Source: CANKJK01 sp040081715
GTDB taxonomy: Bacteria; Acidobacteriota; Vicinamibacteria; Vicinamibacterales; UBA2999
DNA length: 64,000 nucleotides
Direction of reading: 5' to 3'
Assembly: GCA_040081715.1 (NCBI GenBank)
Contig: JBEBFY010000003.1
Location: 124,001-188,000, forward strand
Below are positions 60,886 through 64,000 of this stretch, piece by piece. How positions within the stretch are numbered: the stretch's first letter is position 1; every line of letters begins with the position of its first letter. The translations under genes were made by a program, and so were the position numbers. The notes under the pieces were generated by a model. That model ran no database searches. It saw only the letters and a program-made list of their open reading frames with translations, and was not told where the DNA came from.

Positions 60886-62211
60886 CTATATGACCCTCCG
60901 GCCGATGTCATCAGGCAGGAACAACTCGTTGGCCTTCTCGGGCGCATCAGCCACGGCCGTCCCGATGTTCCAGGCCGGGATGGGCTGCTTGTCCGGCGGA
61001 TACGTGGACTCGAGCGGAGCCCAGACCTTGTCCACGCGGTCGGTAAACAAATCCCCAATGAGCAGGTCCGTCACCGTGCCGCGGTGCTCGGGATACCGCT
61101 GGATGAACTGGCCAAAGCTGAGTCCGTCGTAGTACTCGCACACCAGCCGCCGCATGCGGTCCACGCCGCGGTTGAAGTCGTCGGCCCATCGGCCGAGCTG
61201 CGCGCCCGAGGTGTCGCCCGCGGCGACGCCGTTCACGATCGCGTCAGCCGCCAGCTCCCCGGACTTGAGCGCCAGGAGCACACCGGAGGAATAGAGCGGG
61301 TCCAGGAAGCCCCACGCGTCGCCGATCATCACCCAGCCGTCGCCGGAGACCTGCTTCGATCGGTAGGAGTAGTCCTTGGTCGCGAAGTACCCGGTGACCC
61401 GCTTTGCGTTGGCCACACGTTCCTTCACACCCACGCAGCGCTCCACCTCTTCGGTGTAGGTCTGCTCGAACGGACCGCGGTTCTTGAAGAGGTAGTCGAA
61501 CGGCGCCACCACGCCGACGCTCACAATGTTGTCGTGCTGGGGGATGTACCAGAACCAGCCCCGCTTGTCGGGCGTCTGGAGCACGACGGTGGCGCCTTCG
61601 TCCTTGCCTGCATCCCGGTAGGCGCCTTCCCAGTAGGTCCAGATGGCGCCCTTGTTGAGCACCGGGTCCCACACACGGAGCCGCAGCTTGTTCGAGAGGA
61701 GGCCGTTCTGGCCGCTGGCGTCCACGACGACCGTGGCACGCACCTCGCGGATCGGATCGTCGCCCACCTTCACGGTGACGCCCACGGCCCGCGTACCTTC
61801 GAAGAGCACTTCATGAACGCGGGCACCCTCGAACGCCTGCACGCCGTGCTCGCGGGCGTTGGCGAGCATCATCTGGTCGAACTCGCTCCGCACCACCTGC
61901 CAGGTCTGCGAGCACTCATGCTGCTTGTTGTCCCAGAAGTAGAACGGCGCCGACTCCTTGCCACGCGAATTCACGAACTGCACGCTGTACTTCTTCACGA
62001 ACGGGCTGGCCTGCATCTTCGGCAGCATGTTCAGGCGCTGGAGCACCCAGTAGGTCTCCGGAATCAGCGACTCGCCGATGTGAAAGCGCGGAAAGTGTTC
62101 ACGCTCGAAGAGCTGCACCTTCAGGCCCTGCTGGGCGAGGATCGTCGAGACGGTGGCACCCGCCGGCCCGCCTCCGATCACCACTACGTCTACGTTCTCG
62201 GTCACGGTCAT
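60886..62211 (-). CDS. flavin-dependent halogenase-like FAD oxidoreductase
   Basis: A 441-residue FAD enzyme: nucleotide-binding VIGGGPAGATVSTILAQQG at 12-30, substrate/flavin segment FPRFHIGESLIPE, a Lys pair at 73-74 (FVKKYSV) in the position of the halogenase catalytic Lys, the halogenase WxWxIP motif at 219-224 (WFWYIP), and FxxPxxSxG at 302-310 (FLDPLYSSG). These two motifs together point to flavin-dependent halogenases of the PltA/CmlS type rather than plain geranylgeranyl reductases. Substrate would probably be an aryl group on a carrier or CoA. Coupled (ATGA) to the upstream ligase. Confidence 0.78.
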   Translation of the reverse strand: MTVTENVDVVVIGGGPAGATVSTILAQQGLKVQLFEREHFPRFHIGESLIPETYWVLQRLNMLPKMQASPFVKKYSVQFVNSRGKESAPFYFWDNKQHECSQTWQVVRSEFDQMMLANAREHGVQAFEGARVHEVLFEGTRAVGVTVKVGDDPIREVRATVVVDASGQNGLLSNKLRLRVWDPVLNKGAIWTYWEGAYRDAGKDEGATVVLQTPDKRGWFWYIPQHDNIVSVGVVAPFDYLFKNRGPFEQTYTEEVERCVGVKERVANAKRVTGYFATKDYSYRSKQVSGDGWVMIGDAWGFLDPLYSSGVLLALKSGELAADAIVNGVAAGDTSGAQLGRWADDFNRGVDRMRRLVCEYYDGLSFGQFIQRYPEHRGTVTDLLIGDLFTDRVDKVWAPLESTYPPDKQPIPAWNIGTAVADAPEKANELFLPDDIGRRVI

Positions 62212-63512
62212 GGCTCCACGGTGTGCAAGAAACGCCGGGCCTTCATTTCGAAGCGCGGCAGCGGTTGGCTGGCGAGGGTCACGGTCACGGCGAGCCCAAG
62301 GCCCTCGTGCAGCGCCGCCGCCACCTGCGAGGTCAGCGCGTGCTGCGGGCCGGCGGCCGCCGGCGTGGGCTCGATTTCCACCGTCAGCGAGTGGAGTGCG
62401 CCGGTCGAGGTGACGGTGGCGCGGAACTCGGCCACGTCAGCAAAGCGGCGGACGACGGCCTCGATGGCGCTGGGATACACGTTGACGCCACGGATGCTCA
62501 CCATGTCGTCGACGCGGGCGTGGATGCCGCCTCGCAGCCGGGCTGAGGCCCGGCCGCAGGGGCAGATCACGGCATCACGGACGACAAGGTCGCCGGTGCG
62601 GTAGCGGATCGCCGGGCAGGCAAACCGCCGCAGGTTGGTGACGACCAGTTCGCCGGGTTCACCGTCCGGCACCGGCAGGAGGGTCCCGGGGTCGAGGACC
62701 TCGCACAGGAACTCGTCCTCGTTGAGGTGCAGGAAGCCAGGCGCCTCCCAGCACTCGAAGCTGACGGGGCCGACCTCCGTGAGGCCGTGGTGGTCGATGA
62801 CCCGTGCGCCCCAGGCCGCCTCGATCCGGGCCCTGGTGGCCGGGATGCTGCCTCCGGGTTCGCCAGCCACGATGAGCGCGCGCACGCCCCGTTCGGCCAG
62901 CCACCCAGCCGGGTGCTCGGCGGCTGCGACCTCCGCCAGGCGCAGCGCATAGGTCGGCGTGCAGCAGATCACGGTGGGTCTCACGGCATCGATGAGCGAG
63001 AGTCGCTGGGCACTGGAGAGGCCCCCGGCGGGTACGGCATGCGCGCCGAGCTGCACGGCGGCGTCAAACGCCGTCCAGAAGCCGTAGAACGGCCCGAAGG
63101 AGAAAGCAAAGAAGATGCGGTCTGTCGAGGTGACGTGCGCCCCGGCATAGACGGCCTTCCAGCAGTCCACGGACCACTGCCAGCTTTCGGGTGTGTCGAT
63201 CCAGCGGAGGGGGCGCCCTGTAGTCCCCGACGTCTGGTTATAGCGCGTGTAGCAGCTCGGAGGCTCGCTGATGACGGTCCCCCACGGTCCGTGTGCTGCC
63301 TGGTCCGCGAGGAGCTCCGCCTTGGTCGTGACAGGCACGCGCTCCAGGTCCGCGCGGCTGATCCAGTGCTGCCCGGGCTGGAAGCCGGCCGCATCCAGCT
63401 TGGCCGTGTAGAAGGCGCTCTTGCCGTAGATGCGGTCGAACAGGTCCAGGGCCCGCGTCCACTGGTGCATCCAGATGGCTTCCCGATCCAGGCGCTCTAC
63501 TGCCTCGCTCAT
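62208..63512 (-). CDS. phenylacetate-CoA ligase (PaaK)-type AMP-forming ligase
   Basis: A 434-residue adenylate-forming enzyme. The ATP motif YNQTSGTTGRPLRW lies near residue 105, DHHGLTEVGPV near 240 and YRTGDLV near 305; the C-terminal lid (about 330-430) is of the PaaK type. It activates an aromatic or aryl acid to AMP and then CoA or a carrier thiol. It is coupled both to the thioesterase (ATGA) and to the halogenase-like gene (ATGA). Confidence 0.88.
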   Translation of the reverse strand: MSEAVERLDREAIWMHQWTRALDLFDRIYGKSAFYTAKLDAAGFQPGQHWISRADLERVPVTTKAELLADQAAHGPWGTVISEPPSCYTRYNQTSGTTGRPLRWIDTPESWQWSVDCWKAVYAGAHVTSTDRIFFAFSFGPFYGFWTAFDAAVQLGAHAVPAGGLSSAQRLSLIDAVRPTVICCTPTYALRLAEVAAAEHPAGWLAERGVRALIVAGEPGGSIPATRARIEAAWGARVIDHHGLTEVGPVSFECWEAPGFLHLNEDEFLCEVLDPGTLLPVPDGEPGELVVTNLRRFACPAIRYRTGDLVVRDAVICPCGRASARLRGGIHARVDDMVSIRGVNVYPSAIEAVVRRFADVAEFRATVTSTGALHSLTVEIEPTPAAAGPQHALTSQVAAALHEGLGLAVTVTLASQPLPRFEMKARRFLHTVEP

Positions 63513-63937
63513 GCCGAGTCCCCGGCCTTCAGGAATCGGGAGGTGACCGTCTCCGGCAGCGCGGTGGATCGCACCAGTCCCTCGGGGGTGCGCTCCACGC
63601 AGGCGATGGTCATGGTGCCGGCGGCGATGCGCGTGGTACCGCAGGTGATCTCACCCGCGTAGCGGATCGACCGGGCGCCCAGCTCTGCAATGCGGATCGT
63701 GACGTCGAAGACATCCTCGAAACGCAGCGGCGCGAAGTAGTCAAAGGTCAGCGCCACCCGGGGCCAGCCGTAGCGGCCGTTGGGCTCATGGATGCTCAGG
63801 CCCGCCGCGCGCCACATGTCGTGTTCCGCTTCCTCCAGGTAGCGCGGAAACCAGCTGAAGTGCACGATGCCCACCGCGTCCGTCTCGTAGAACTGGACGC
63901 GCCTGGTCACTCGATGCTCGCTGATGGGGGTGGCCAT
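63509..63937 (-). CDS. hotdog-fold acyl-CoA thioesterase (4HBT/YbgC family)
   Basis: A 142-residue thioesterase. The Y-x-D-x2-G motif (FYETDAVGIVHFSWFPRYLEEAE) with catalytic Asp near residue 20 identifies the 4-hydroxybenzoyl-CoA thioesterase branch. ATG at 63937, nine bases after the preceding gene stop. It probably releases the product or proof-reads CoA esters in the same pathway as the adjacent ligase. Confidence 0.9.
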   Translation of the reverse strand: MATPISEHRVTRRVQFYETDAVGIVHFSWFPRYLEEAEHDMWRAAGLSIHEPNGRYGWPRVALTFDYFAPLRFEDVFDVTIRIAELGARSIRYAGEITCGTTRIAAGTMTIACVERTPEGLVRSTALPETVTSRFLKAGDSA

Positions 63938-63946
63938 GCGTGATGC

Positions 63947-64000
63947 CTAGACGGGCGGCAGGATCTCGACGATGTCGCCGATCTTCCGCCCGCCTTCAAA
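63947..64000 (-). CDS. 3' end of an unidentified gene, cut by window edge
   Basis: Only the last 17 codons are present, encoding FEGGRKIGDIVEILPPV and a TAG. The GG and IGDxVEI pattern recalls small ubiquitin-like or beta-rich domains (MoaD/ThiS type), but those end in Gly-Gly and this does not. Not enough is visible to name it. It continues beyond 64000 and is the first gene of this coupled run that we can see. Confidence 0.6.
   Translation of the reverse strand, partial: FEGGRKIGDIVEILPPV

Overview
The window is 64 kb of GC-rich, gene-dense bacterial chromosome with no tRNA, rRNA, insertion sequence, prophage or CRISPR that I can see. The gene set (Gram-negative envelope functions such as TonB and RND/TolC efflux, ECF sigma/anti-sigma pair, NtrY/NtrX-type two-component system, cyanobacterial/plastid-type long IspH, CIRCE-controlled groESL, meso-DAP recycling enzyme Mpl) and the frequent GTG starts and ATGA overlaps suggest a GC-rich diderm such as a Vicinamibacteria-type Acidobacteriota. 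That taxonomic guess is inference only.

Layout. 45-3974 (+): tesA-ybbA-ybbP type esterase/ABC exporter operon. 4078-5383 (+): DksA/TraR zinc finger, ferritin-like protein, folK. 5360-14491 (-): a tightly coupled run reading ECF sigma, zinc-finger anti-sigma, ispH, Spy-like periplasmic protein, TolC, HlyD-type adaptor, RND pump. 14628-19269 (+): pckA, gatB, ftsE, ftsX. 19341-23690: a small unknown gene with a strong promoter, rnr (apparently with a CTG start), tatA on the opposite strand, a YflT-like stress protein and a TonB protein with a glycine-rich linker. 23822-27085 (-): groEL, groES with CIRCE, a tiny Fis-type regulator, purC. 27213-32387 (+): flippase-like membrane protein, nrdR, NtrY-like kinase, NtrX-like regulator. 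32407-33306 (-): formimidoyltransferase. 33467-42141 (+): a long housekeeping run (TPR membrane protein, RDD protein, pgpA, cinA, gpsA, ftsY, ribD, ribE, ribBA). 42247-48415 (+): ffh, rpsP, khpA, rimM, trmD, rplS, rnhB, two small unknown genes, thiE, rodZ-like. 48441-49735 (-): small conserved protein and a GHMP kinase. 49793-57421 (+): a peptidoglycan recycling and synthesis cluster nagZ, ldcA, mpl, fused pxpBC, murB, murA. 57507-59069 (+): GT39-like membrane glycosyltransferase. 59130-64000 (-): EamA-like transporter, antiporter, flavin-dependent halogenase-like protein, PaaK-type ligase, hotdog thioesterase, and a gene cut by the window edge.

Most interesting points: (i) isoprenoid gene ispH and a complete tripartite efflux pump sit in one translationally coupled unit behind an ECF sigma/anti-sigma pair; (ii) the MurA homologue has Asp instead of the fosfomycin-reactive Cys; (iii) a fused 5-oxoprolinase B/C protein lies inside a cell-wall recycling operon; (iv) a coupled thioesterase-ligase-halogenase set at the right end looks like the edge of a specialised-metabolism locus; (v) RNase R has its N-terminal domain encoded upstream of any standard start codon; (vi) nagZ, and possibly tesA, may be leaderless. 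No intergenic stretch exceeds about 200 bases.
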